Source: Bacillus sp. AFS015802 (lineage in GTDB: Bacteria > Bacillota > Bacilli > Bacillales > Bacillaceae_B). From it: a stretch of DNA of 47,116 nucleotides. The first letter of the stretch is position 1, and the number at the start of each line of letters is the position of its first letter. The notes under the pieces are model-generated. The model saw only the letters and a list, made by a program, of their open reading frames with translations, did not search any database and was not told where the DNA came from. Shown here in pieces: positions 7,594-18,975 of this stretch. The stretch covers positions 1-47,116 of the forward strand of contig NZ_NTUP01000016.1 in the NCBI RefSeq assembly GCF_002561455.1, in the 5' to 3' direction. Made by a program: the position numbers and the translations under genes.

Positions 7594-7623
7594 AGGCGAA
7601 CCTGAACAGGTACGTCTTTTTTT
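7594..7623 (+). terminator. Rho-independent terminator of the 7101 gene
   Basis: AGGCGAACCTG pairs with CAGGTACGTCT (one mismatch, one G-T pair), followed by seven or more T residues. A REP core starts at 7624, directly after the T run. Confidence 0.75.
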
Positions 7624-7636
7624 GAGGGACGGACCT
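7624..7636 (+). repeat. Solitary REP core GAGGGACGGACCT
   Basis: Exact 13-mer directly after the terminator T run, with no inverted partner nearby. It sits about 90 bases upstream of the hut promoter. Confidence 0.85.
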
Positions 7637-7726
7637 ATCCGGGCTGCATTTCCTGTTACCCATCTAAAACCCTTTACCTCGCTACCAAACTACCTCTCTA
7701 AGTTTCTAAAATCACTCTTTTTTTCG

Positions 7727-7755
7727 TTGACCTCTTATGAATCAGACCATACAAT
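7727..7755 (+). promoter_or_regulatory. SigA-type promoter of the hut operon
   Basis: TTGACC at 7727-7732 and TACAAT at 7750-7755 are separated by exactly 17 bases, about 50 bases before the hutP start. The AT-rich stretch at 7765-7792 (ATTTTTAGAATTTTC) loosely resembles a CodY box, which controls hut in Bacillus subtilis; this match is weak. Confidence 0.75.
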
Positions 7756-7806
7756 GAAAGTAGTTATTAGTATTTTTAGAATTTTCATGTAAGGTGCGAA
7801 TGCCGC

Positions 7807-8253
7807 TTGAATAAGACAGATGAAACTCGTATCGGAAAGAATGCCATGCTCCTTCTCCTTTTAGACAGGGAAGAGGAAGAGTGGAATCGTCATTTCAATG
7901 AACTGAACTGGAGCTACTGCACGGGGAAGATCGGATCCATGGACAGTCAGAAGATTGTCGCTGCGATCGAAACGGCGGCAAAGCGGAGTGACCTCGTCCG
8001 GGAAGATCTGTACCGTGAGATGCATGCTTTGTACCACGCGATCATGGAAGCTTTGACCGGGGTCACCCGGGGTCATACGCAATTGGGTGAGATCCTCCGC
8101 ACTGTGGGATTGCGCTTCTCGGTTGTGAGGGGAACTCCATATGATCGTGAAGAGGAAGGCGAATGGATCGCAGTGGCGTTATATGGAACGATTGGTGCGC
8201 CCATTAAGGGATTGGAGCACGAGACGATCGGACTTGGAATCAATCATATTTAA
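7807..8253 (+). CDS. hutP: HutP, RNA-binding antiterminator of the hut operon
   Basis: HutP binds the hut leader RNA in the presence of L-histidine and a divalent metal and prevents termination ahead of hutH. The 148-residue product has the family sequence [19 protein letters not shown], the [13 protein letters not shown] helix carrying metal/histidine ligands, and a near-invariant end, [24 protein letters not shown]. Its length matches Bacillus subtilis HutP. The start is a TTG with AAGGTG upstream. It is the first gene of hutP-H-U-I-G, and the leader it acts on is at 8256-8334. Confidence 0.95.
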   Translation: MNKTDETRIGKNAMLLLLLDREEEEWNRHFNELNWSYCTGKIGSMDSQKIVAAIETAAKRSDLVREDLYREMHALYHAIMEALTGVTRGHTQLGEILRTVGLRFSVVRGTPYDREEEGEWIAVALYGTIGAPIKGLEHETIGLGINHI

Positions 8254-8255
8254 AT

Positions 8256-8334
8256 AAGTTAGAGCCTAGAGATATTAGTTGAAAGGAGGCTCGACCAACG
8301 GCAGAAGTCTGTCTTTGGTCGAGCCTCTTTTTTG
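8256..8334 (+). promoter_or_regulatory. HutP-binding leader and attenuator
   Basis: After the hutP stop, UAG triplets at 8260, 8267 and 8276 (with AAG/GAG around them) match the NAG-repeat type of HutP site I. Then GAGGCTCGACCAA (8286-8298) pairs perfectly with the sequence at 8315-8327, followed by a T run: a 13-bp terminator. The loop carries CAG and AAG triplets, as expected of a second HutP site. Histidine-bound HutP should block this hairpin and let transcription enter hutH. Confidence 0.85.
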
Positions 8335-8368
8335 TGTGGGAAAGGGATCCCCGGGTAAAACGGGTAAA

Positions 8369-8474
8369 AGGTCCGTCCCAGACCCATTTAAAGCACTAAA
8401 GAAAAAATCCCATTAACACCGGGATTTACGTAAGCAACATACAGGAAAAGGGCCATTTTCAAAGGTCCGTCCCT
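8369..8474. repeat. Two REP cores in direct orientation before hutH
   Basis: AGGTCCGTCCC at 8369-8379 and AGGTCCGTCCCT at 8463-8474 face the same way. Between them AAAAAATCCC / GGGATTT forms a small hairpin resembling the inner stem of the 5395 unit. The pair fills the gap between the attenuator and the hutH ribosome site, so any effect on hut expression would be after antitermination. Confidence 0.75.
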
Positions 8475-8498
8475 AATAAATAGAAGGAGTGAGCCAAA

Positions 8499-10023
8499 AT
8501 GGTGGAGTTGACGGGTTGCAGTTTGAGTTTGGATGAGGCGAAGCGGGTGATTTATGGGAAGGAGCAAGTGGAGCTTTCGCCGCTTAGCATGGAGCGGGTT
8601 CGGAAGAGTCGCGATGCGGTGGAGAGGATTGTGAAGGAGAAGCGCGTGGTGTATGGGATCAACACAGGATTCGGGAAGTTCAGTGATGTACTGATTGATG
8701 CGGATGATGTGGAGGAGCTTCAGCTGAACCTGATTCATTCCCATGCTTGTGGGGTTGGTGATCCGTTCCCTGAGAACGTTTCGCGTGCGATGCTTCTGTT
8801 GAGATGCAACGCTTTGCTAAAAGGATATTCAGGTGTTAGACCGGTGATCGTCGAGCGCCTGGCGGAATTCCTGAACAAAGGAATCCATCCGGTGATCCCG
8901 CAGCAGGGGTCACTTGGAGCAAGCGGGGACTTAGCGCCGCTTTCCCACTTAGCACTGGCACTGATGGGTGAAGGAGAAGTCCACTATGGAGGTGAGGTTC
9001 ATCAAACCCTCCCTGTCCTATCAAAAGAAAACATCTTCCCGATCCAGCTTCAGGCCAAAGAAGGATTGGCCCTCATCAATGGAACCCAGGCGATGACGGC
9101 AATGGGGGTCATCGGATACTTGGAAGCAGAGGAGCTTGCCTTCCAAAGTGAAATGATCGCCAGTCTGACCTTAGAGGGTCTTAGAGGAATCATGGATGCC
9201 TTCGACGAAGATATTCATTTAGTAAGGGGATATCCTCAACAGGTGGCCACGGCTCAACGGATCAGGGACTACTTGCAGGACAGCAAGCTCACAACGAAGC
9301 AGGGTGAGCTCCGGGTACAGGACGCCTACTCCCTAAGATGCATCCCTCAGGTCCACGGAGCATCCTGGCAGGCACTTGATTATGTAAAAGAAAAGCTCGA
9401 AATTGAAATGAACGCGGCAACCGATAACCCGCTGATTTTCGACGACGGAGAAAAAGTCATCTCAGGAGGGAACTTCCACGGACAGCCGATTGCGTTCGCC
9501 ATGGACTTCATGAAAATCGCGATAGCAGAACTCGCCAACATTTCAGAACGACGCATCGAGCGGCTGGTGAACCCGCAGCTTAATGATCTTCCGCCGTTCT
9601 TAAGCCCGCAGCCGGGACTGCAATCAGGAGCCATGATCATGCAATACTGTGCGGCATCACTCGTATCCGAAAACAAAACCCTGGCACATCCGGCGAGCGT
9701 CGACTCCATCCCGTCTTCAGCGAACCAGGAAGACCACGTCAGCATGGGAACGATCGGATCACGCCATGCCTACCAAATCCTGCAGAACACCAGAAGGGTC
9801 CTTGCCGTTGAACTCATCTGCAACCTGCAGGCAGCTGAACACAGAGGGACGGACCTTATGGCAAGCAGAACACGACAATTTTACGAAGAAGCGAGAAAGG
9901 TCATTCCTTCTATTACGAAGGATCGGATTTTCTCGAAAGATATAGAAAAAGCCAACGAGTGGCTGCAAAAAACAACTCTAAGCACACTGATCAAACCAAC
10001 CAAAACAAAGGAGGAAACGACAA

Positions 10024-10031
<8 letters not shown>
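8499..10031 (+). CDS. hutH: Histidine ammonia-lyase
   Basis: The 510-residue enzyme removes ammonia from L-histidine to give urocanate, the first step of histidine use. The MIO cofactor forms from Ala-Ser-Gly in GASGDLAPL (near residue 143). YGINTGFG, the NPL in TDNPLIF and the C-terminal [15 protein letters not shown] are also family signatures. Full family length, ATG after AAGGAGTGA. It follows the HutP-controlled attenuator and overlaps hutU by eight bases. An exact GAGGGACGGACCT word at 9844-9856 encodes RGTDL in [12 protein letters not shown]. Codon use elsewhere looks like its neighbours. Confidence 0.97.
9844..9856 (+). repeat. REP core inside hutH
   Basis: Exact 13-mer GAGGGACGGACCT in the sense direction, read as R-G-T-D-L. 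Confidence 0.85.
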
Positions 10032-13898
<3,867 letters not shown>

Positions 13899-13903
13899 TA
13901 AAG

Positions 13904-13942
13904 AAAAGCTTTGGCACCGAATCCATTCGGCCAAAGCTTTTT
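13904..13942. terminator. Bidirectional terminator after hutG
   Basis: AAAAGCTTTGGC pairs with GCCAAAGCTTTT across a short loop, with A/T runs on both sides. It serves hutG and the convergent lipoprotein gene. Confidence 0.85.
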
Positions 13943-13954
13943 CTTTATAGTTGA

Positions 13955-14368
13955 TCAGCGGACGATCCCATCACTGACAAGCTGTTCCTTACTATCTAAA
14001 GAAAATACCCCTGGAACCCAGTTTTCCAACACTCCATATCCACCAATGATTTCACCGTCGACCTCATACACACTTACGCGTAGATCATCCCCATTCGTTT
14101 GCTTTTCATTCAAGAGATAAGTTGTAATGACGGCTTCTTCTCCTTGAACGGGACCGAGATCAAATTCTGCAGCCTTCAAGCTGTCAATTAGCTCCGGACG
14201 TTGATGTAACGTTTCCGAAACCGCGCTGATTTTAGAATCAATGCTCCAGTCAAAGGAAGAAATATAGTTTTGGTGTGATTCTTTGATGTCCTCCTCCGAA
14301 TCCGTATCTGGAGTACACCCGGTCAAAAGAATAATGAAGACGATCATGCTTAGTTTCAATACGTTCAC
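13955..14368 (-). CDS. Putative lipoprotein, unknown function
   Basis: I start this at a GTG eight bases after GAAGGGG (14377-14383). The 137-residue product then begins with a lipoprotein signal (MNVLKLSMIVFIILLTGC, lipobox LTGC), so it should be lipid-anchored outside the membrane. The mature part is acidic (TPDTDSEEDIKES) and ends in a small domain with LRVSVYEVDGEIIGGYGV. The open frame runs further upstream, but that extension crosses the terminator of the preceding gene and lacks a ribosome site. Family not recognised. Confidence 0.75.
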   Translation of the reverse strand: MNVLKLSMIVFIILLTGCTPDTDSEEDIKESHQNYISSFDWSIDSKISAVSETLHQRPELIDSLKAAEFDLGPVQGEEAVITTYLLNEKQTNGDDLRVSVYEVDGEIIGGYGVLENWVPGVFSLDSKEQLVSDGIVR

Positions 14369-14483
14369 TGAAATCGCCCCTTCACTAAACAATAGAATAT
14401 TTTCCCAAAGGAAATATATAAGAAAAATCCAAGTATTTTTCGGAAGAATTAACGTTATTCGACAACAATCTAGTATAAATCCA

Positions 14484-14515
14484 CAAAAAAAACCAGGCCC
14501 CCAATGGGACCTGGT
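14484..14515 (-). terminator. Terminator of the 5'-nucleotidase gene
   Basis: ACCAGG / CCTGGT close a hairpin at 14492-14515 with GGG/CCC pairing inside. The A run at 14484-14491 gives the T run on the minus strand. Confidence 0.8.
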
Positions 14516-14522
14516 CAAACTC

Positions 14523-17021
14523 TTACTTATTCCATAACATATAAACCGTTTTTGCTGCCTGAGCACGAGTGGCTTTGTCTTTAGGAGCAAAGCGTCCGCT
14601 TGCATATCCGGTCATGAATTCTAACTCTAGTGCAGAAAGGACGTCTTTTTCAAAACGGGAGGAGATTGACTTTCCATCCTTATAGTTATTCTTGATGGAT
14701 GGCGTATAGTTTTCTCCACTTTTCATCTCATAAGCACGAACGACCATAGCAGCCATTTCCTCACGTGTGATCACACGTTTTGGAGCAAACTGGTCCTTCG
14801 TGATACCCTTTGTGATGCCTGCTTCATATGCAGCGTTGATATCATCGGCCAGTACTCCACCAACATCTTTGAAGTGCTTGCCTTCTGCTGTTAAATTCAG
14901 GGCACGTGCAAGTAAAGAGACGAATTCACCGCGGGTGATAGAGCCTGTAGGTTCAAAGGTTGTGTCCGTTTTCCCGTGAACAATTCCTTTTTCAACTAGG
15001 GCGTAAATAAAGTCTTCTGCCCAGTGACCAGCCGCTACATCACTGAATTTCTTCACTGAGTCACTTTGTTTTAGTTTAATCGAGTACTTTCCGAATCCAC
15101 TATCTTGCTTCCCAAGGAACTTATACGTACTGGAATCCTTAATGTAATCCTGGGCCTTCACTGACGTTTCAAATACGACATTTGCATTTCCTTTCACAGG
15201 GGCAAAGGACCAGTTTCCGTCTGCTTGAGGGTCGATCGTCTTCTTCTCCATGATGTAATCTATGATCACATTACGGTTCTCATCCGGCGATTTCACAATG
15301 ATTTTCGAATTCTTTACACCAGGGAATTTTCCACTTGCACGATAGTTATTGGTCGCAACGATGAATTTCTGGTTCGGATCGATGGATTTCCCGTTAAATG
15401 TAAGATTCTTGATACGGCTGGAGTTTTCATGCACCAGCACACCTTCTGCATCATACTTAGAAGGTTGCGTCACATCGATTTCGTAGGAAACCCCATCAAT
15501 CACATCAAAGTTGTAAGAACGGTAATCTCCATTCACAAGGTTCTGTTCTTCTGATTTACCAGTGTCGATCTGATTGAATTGTCCGGCAGACATCTCCAAC
15601 CATTCTTTGACGTCTGCACCCGTCAATAATACGGCTTGAAGTGTGTTTGGATATAAATATAAGTCAGATACGTTTTTAATCGCGATTTCCCCGGCAGGGA
15701 TATCTGTATAATAATCCGGGTTAGAGCGTGTACCCGCTTTGAACGGGGCACCTGCAGAAAGAACCGGGATGCCATCATATTCCGTTCCCTTGATATACTT
15801 TTCAACATACCACTTCTGGGCATTCGTTACGATCTGCACAGATGGATCATCACTCACCAAGGCAAAGTAACTGTTAATAGGAGAGGTTGTTTCCCCAACG
15901 GCACTGCGCACCCATTCAATCGTGGCATCATGCTCTTCTTTCACTGCGTCAAGGATCGCCTGATCAGCTTCAACAGCAGGTGTTCCGTCTGCATTCAGAA
16001 TGGAGCGGGTGGAAGCCTGGGTATTCGTTACATTCCATTTCCCGTCTTTTAATTCCAGCTCAAGGTCAACCAGTCCAAGATGATCTCCCCAAGAGCCCGG
16101 CATAACCGATCCAACGCCATTGATGGTTCCTTTCTTCACGTCTACGCCTTCGATTCCGGCATAGGATTCAGAAGGGAACACTCCATGTGAATGACCAAAT
16201 AGAATCGCATTGATTCCTTCTACTTTAGAAAGGTCATACGTTGCGTTTTCCTCCATGCCTTCCTGTGTTACATTCCCGATACCGGAGTGAGGGATGGCAA
16301 CGATGACGTCAGCACCTTCCGCCTTCATTTGAGGAACGAACTTGTTAGCTGTCTCGATGATGTCTTTTGCGATGACATTTCCTTCAAGGTTCGCTTTATC
16401 CCACTGCATGATCTGTGGAGGGACGAACCCGATGACACCTACTTTAATGGCATGTTCTTCACCGTCTTCATCGACCACGGTGCGATCAAGGATTTCATAC
16501 GGCTTAAAATAGTTTTTATCATTTTCCGGGTTTCCATCTTTATCGTCAACATACACATTCGCGTTCACATATGGGAAGTTGGATCCTTTTAATGATGTTC
16601 CAAGGAAATCAAGACCATAATTGAATTCGTGGTTTCCGACGTTTCCGGCATCATAGTTCAGTAGGTTCATCGCTTTGTAGACCGGGTGGATTTCCCCATC
16701 CTGAAGAGGATCTTCCTTCGCTACATAGTCACCGAGGGGATTTCCCTGGATCAGATCTCCATTATCAAACAATAAGTTATTTTGAGATTCGGCACGGGCC
16801 TGCTTGATCAAAGTAGCGGTCTTGGCCAGTCCATATTTATCTGTCACTGTATCCTGATAGTAATCATAGTTTGCGAGGTTTACGTGGATGTCGGTTGTTT
16901 CAAGTATGCGAAGCTTAACAATATCTTTATCCATGACGTCTGCATATGTAATGGAAGGTGATACTTGAGGAACAATTAGACCTAAAGCGAGAGCGGCACC
17001 TGCTAGTGTTTTCTTTTTCAA
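14523..17021 (-). CDS. SLH-anchored 2',3'-cyclic phosphodiesterase/5'-nucleotidase
   Basis: An 832-residue extracellular enzyme that should remove phosphate from nucleotides at the cell surface. After a signal peptide (LKKKTLAGAALALGLIVPQV), the metallophosphatase motifs are TTDIHVN, GDLIQGN, GNHEFNYG, HSGIG and FGHSHG, followed by the 5'-nucleotidase C-terminal domain (about residues 370-610). Three S-layer homology domains follow (from about 660), with FSDVAAGHWAEDFI and TRGEFVSLLARAL, for wall anchoring. I start at a TTG six bases after AAGGGGAG; upstream in-frame residues do not resemble a signal peptide. It resembles YfkN-type enzymes but carries SLH repeats in place of a sortase signal. 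Confidence 0.9.
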   Translation of the reverse strand: MKKKTLAGAALALGLIVPQVSPSITYADVMDKDIVKLRILETTDIHVNLANYDYYQDTVTDKYGLAKTATLIKQARAESQNNLLFDNGDLIQGNPLGDYVAKEDPLQDGEIHPVYKAMNLLNYDAGNVGNHEFNYGLDFLGTSLKGSNFPYVNANVYVDDKDGNPENDKNYFKPYEILDRTVVDEDGEEHAIKVGVIGFVPPQIMQWDKANLEGNVIAKDIIETANKFVPQMKAEGADVIVAIPHSGIGNVTQEGMEENATYDLSKVEGINAILFGHSHGVFPSESYAGIEGVDVKKGTINGVGSVMPGSWGDHLGLVDLELELKDGKWNVTNTQASTRSILNADGTPAVEADQAILDAVKEEHDATIEWVRSAVGETTSPINSYFALVSDDPSVQIVTNAQKWYVEKYIKGTEYDGIPVLSAGAPFKAGTRSNPDYYTDIPAGEIAIKNVSDLYLYPNTLQAVLLTGADVKEWLEMSAGQFNQIDTGKSEEQNLVNGDYRSYNFDVIDGVSYEIDVTQPSKYDAEGVLVHENSSRIKNLTFNGKSIDPNQKFIVATNNYRASGKFPGVKNSKIIVKSPDENRNVIIDYIMEKKTIDPQADGNWSFAPVKGNANVVFETSVKAQDYIKDSSTYKFLGKQDSGFGKYSIKLKQSDSVKKFSDVAAGHWAEDFIYALVEKGIVHGKTDTTFEPTGSITRGEFVSLLARALNLTAEGKHFKDVGGVLADDINAAYEAGITKGITKDQFAPKRVITREEMAAMVVRAYEMKSGENYTPSIKNNYKDGKSISSRFEKDVLSALELEFMTGYASGRFAPKDKATRAQAAKTVYMLWNK

Positions 17022-17144
17022 AAAAATCTCCCCTTCAACCTGTAATGTCAAACAGGATAATAATACCACAGGGTCAATTATTGTCATACATAAAAATTTT
17101 AAATTTTACAAAAAATAGTCATAATGACATAAACTTTACCTAAA

Positions 17145-17175
17145 GAGGGACGGACCTTTACAAGGTCCGTCCCTC
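17145..17175. repeat. Compact REP hairpin
   Basis: GAGGGACGGACCTT and its perfect complement are separated by only three bases (TAC): a 14-bp stem. It lies just past the stop of the minus-strand gene at 17180 and could act as its 3' hairpin, though no long T run follows. Confidence 0.9.
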
Positions 17176-17179
17176 ACCG

Positions 17180-17506
17180 TTATTCACTATATTGATTGAG
17201 CGTTAAGTCGAAGCCAGAGTGGATTTCTTTCATGTCTATGATGCGGAGGAAGTGCTGCAGCTTGTTCATGCATGGTTTGGTTAAGTCATCGACCACTTCG
17301 AAATGGTCAATGACCGCACATTTTTCCTGTTTCGCCATGGTAATTCCCTGAGACTTGAGATACGTGACGCTGCTGTTGATGGCATACGTAGATACCATGG
17401 CTTCCCCGACCTTACAATCACCTTTTGAGAATTCGAAATGGAATTGAATCGACGTATCCATATCGGAGTATAGAGGATTTACTTTCATGCTTATGCTTTT
17501 CATCAT
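17180..17506 (-). CDS. 108-residue protein, unknown; possible quorum-regulated gene
   Basis: The ATG follows AAAGGGGG. The product is soluble, without signal peptide or membrane helix, and contains two cysteines in KGDCKVGEAM and KQEKCAVID. I do not recognise the family; the alternating IQFHFEFSKG start suggests a beta-rich fold. About 125 bases upstream, at 17633-17651, lies one of two near-identical 19-bp repeats whose partner precedes the PlcR-like regulator at 18041. That makes this gene a candidate member of the same regulon; this is inference from position. Confidence 0.65.
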   Translation of the reverse strand: MMKSISMKVNPLYSDMDTSIQFHFEFSKGDCKVGEAMVSTYAINSSVTYLKSQGITMAKQEKCAVIDHFEVVDDLTKPCMNKLQHFLRIIDMKEIHSGFDLTLNQYSE

Positions 17507-17632
17507 GAAGCCCCCTTTCTGTTATTGTACTTTTATCCTATCAGATAAATAAAAAAGAGGTATTTAGGATCAGAAAGCAGTATAGCTAATATTAGAATTA
17601 ATTTAGAGGTATTTCACCCTTTTTCTTGATTT

Positions 17633-17651
17633 ATATAACTCTGGGCATATT
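17633..17651. promoter_or_regulatory. Candidate operator copy 1 (TATAACTCTGGGCATA)
   Basis: This 19-bp sequence matches 18008-18026 at 18 of 19 positions. The core TATAAC-N4-GGCATA is a degenerate dyad of TATRMC half sites, 16 bp long, the same size and layout as the PlcR box (TATGNANNNNTNCATA as I recall) though not an exact match. It lies upstream of the 17180-17506 gene. Confidence 0.45.
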
Positions 17652-17674
17652 CCTATAAGAATATTATTCTTAAA

Positions 17675-17704
17675 GAAAAAAGCTTCCTTAATGCAGGAAG
17701 CTTT
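17675..17704 (-). terminator. Terminator of the pro-peptide gene
   Basis: AAAGCTTCC pairs with GGAAGCTTT (17679-17687 with 17696-17704), with a T run on the minus strand, ten bases after the peptide stop codon. Confidence 0.8.
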
Positions 17705-17714
17705 AACATGGTAA

Positions 17715-17843
17715 TTAATATTGTGTTGGGAGTTCAACTTTTTGAATTTGTGCATTTGCAGTTTCAGTATCGTTATTAGCAAGCCCTGCAATACCAAAAA
17801 GAAGAACCGATGCTGTTATAATTGTAAGAAAACTTTTTTTCAT
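17715..17843 (-). CDS. PapR-like secreted quorum-sensing pro-peptide (42 aa)
   Basis: The ATG lies eight bases after GGAGG and the gene ends at a terminator. The 42-residue product has a Sec signal (MKKSFLTIITASVLLFGIAG), an acidic linker (NNDTETANA, a possible signal peptidase site after ANA) and the C-terminus QIQKVELPTQY. The last seven residues resemble the PapR heptapeptide ADLPFEF of the Bacillus cereus group (both have an acidic residue, then Leu-Pro, then an aromatic end). RRNPP-family signals are secreted, trimmed and re-imported by Opp to bind a TPR regulator, and the divergent neighbour at 18041 is such a regulator. The pairing is inferred. Confidence 0.75.
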   Translation of the reverse strand: MKKSFLTIITASVLLFGIAGLANNDTETANAQIQKVELPTQY

Positions 17844-17918
17844 AGGACTTTCCTCCCTTTCTTGTTCGAAACAATGTTCGGTAAAATAAAAGAAATATTT
17901 GTTATAATAATTAAAACA

Positions 17919-17948
17919 CATATTCACATTTTGCACATTCTGAATATG
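17919..17948. promoter_or_regulatory. 30-bp dyad in the divergent control region
   Basis: CATATTCA (17919-17926) and its exact complement TGAATATG (17941-17948) are 14 bases apart, upstream of the pro-peptide gene (a possible -10 TATAAC lies near 17900 on the minus strand). It is a candidate binding site for the adjacent regulator. Confidence 0.45.
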
Positions 17949-18007
17949 GTGCCAAATTACCTAACTTAAAAGCCGATTAATAGGCTTTTCATTTGATTTC
18001 TTCAAAA

Positions 18008-18026
18008 ATATAACTCTAGGCATATT
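18008..18026. promoter_or_regulatory. Candidate operator copy 2, upstream of the regulator
   Basis: Near-identical to 17633-17651 (18 of 19). It ends two bases before the ribosome site of the regulator and overlaps a possible -10 (TATAAC), so binding here should affect the regulator's own expression. Confidence 0.45.
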
Positions 18027-18040
18027 TAGGGGTGGATTTC

Positions 18041-18922
18041 ATGGATTTTAAAGCAGTGGGAAAAAAAATAAAAGAGTTGAGAAAAACGAGTGGTCTTTCT
18101 CAAGAAGATCTTGCAGAGGGAATATGTACACAAGCGCAGATCAGTAAAATCGAAAAAGGAGATGTCTATCCTTATGCTTCTACATTGTACCAAATTTCTC
18201 AGAAGTTAGGAGTGGATGTGAACTACTTTTTTGATATCGGGACAACTCCACGGCTAGATTACTTTCAGGAAGTATTCCATCAACTCCAGATACTCCGCAG
18301 AAGTGGGAAATACGAAGAAATGATGGATATTGTAAAAGCTGAGTTAGATAATCCGTTATTTTCACAAAACAACAAAAACTTACAGTTGTTGCTGTGGCAT
18401 AAAGGGATTTATTTATATGAAGTAAAGAAAGATTTGAGTAAATCAGTTGATACTCTAAAAGAAGCCATCCATCTCACCCATAAAAAAGGGAAGATTTTGC
18501 TTGAGCGAGAATTAGAAATTTTCTTGGCAATGGGGGCCATTTATTTTAAAGAAGACATTAATAAAGCGCTAGAGGTTTTTGAGGAAGTTAAGGATCATCT
18601 TCAGCTTCTTCCCCACTTGAATGATTTTACAATAAAAACACAGCATTATTATCATATTACAAGGGTGTTAACTCGTCTTAATAGGCAGGAAGAATCAAAT
18701 AAATATTGTGAAGATGGGATAAAATGGTGCCTGCATAAAGATAGTTTATTCCTATTAGGTGAGTTACATTATCAAATAGGATACAACATGGAGCTGATGA
18801 ATAAACCTGAGGAAGCCGTCAAGTTTATGAAAAAAGCAATCATCGTTTTCGAAATTCAACAAGATACCAGACACATTCAATTTATTAAAAACAGAATTAA
18901 GGAATTAAGTGCACTGATTTAA
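18041..18922 (+). CDS. PlcR-like RRNPP quorum-sensing transcription factor
   Basis: A 293-residue regulator with an XRE helix-turn-helix at residues 5-60 (IKELRKTSGLSQEDLAEGICTQAQISKIEKGDVYPYASTLYQISQKLG) and then TPR-like helical repeats to the end (KALEVFEEVKDHLQLL, ALIGQLYYQ-like FLLGELHYQIGYNME, AVKFMKKAI). The size and layout match PlcR (about 285 residues). In that family the TPR part binds a re-imported heptapeptide and switches DNA binding. I start at the ATG six bases after AGGGGTGG rather than a GTG nine bases earlier. It is divergent from the 42-residue pro-peptide gene with candidate operators between. Target genes are unknown. Confidence 0.85.
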   Translation: MDFKAVGKKIKELRKTSGLSQEDLAEGICTQAQISKIEKGDVYPYASTLYQISQKLGVDVNYFFDIGTTPRLDYFQEVFHQLQILRRSGKYEEMMDIVKAELDNPLFSQNNKNLQLLLWHKGIYLYEVKKDLSKSVDTLKEAIHLTHKKGKILLERELEIFLAMGAIYFKEDINKALEVFEEVKDHLQLLPHLNDFTIKTQHYYHITRVLTRLNRQEESNKYCEDGIKWCLHKDSLFLLGELHYQIGYNMELMNKPEEAVKFMKKAIIVFEIQQDTRHIQFIKNRIKELSALI

Positions 18923-18925
18923 GAA

Positions 18926-18975
18926 GGGGCCGTCGAAGAGTCAGTGGCTCCTGACTTTTCGACGGCCCTTTTTTT
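18926..18975. terminator. Bidirectional terminator
   Basis: GGGCCGTCGAA-GAGTCA pairs with TGACTTTTCGACGGCCC around a short loop, followed by seven T residues. It lies between the convergent regulator and LCP genes and touches the LCP stop codon. Confidence 0.88.

Noticed and set aside
14369..14605. Long N-terminal extension of the lipoprotein gene
   Set aside because: It runs through the terminator of the 5'-nucleotidase gene and would hide a good lipoprotein signal sequence.
16421..16434. GAGGGACGAACCC inside the 5'-nucleotidase gene
   Set aside because: It differs from the REP core at two or more positions and is antisense to the gene; treated as chance.
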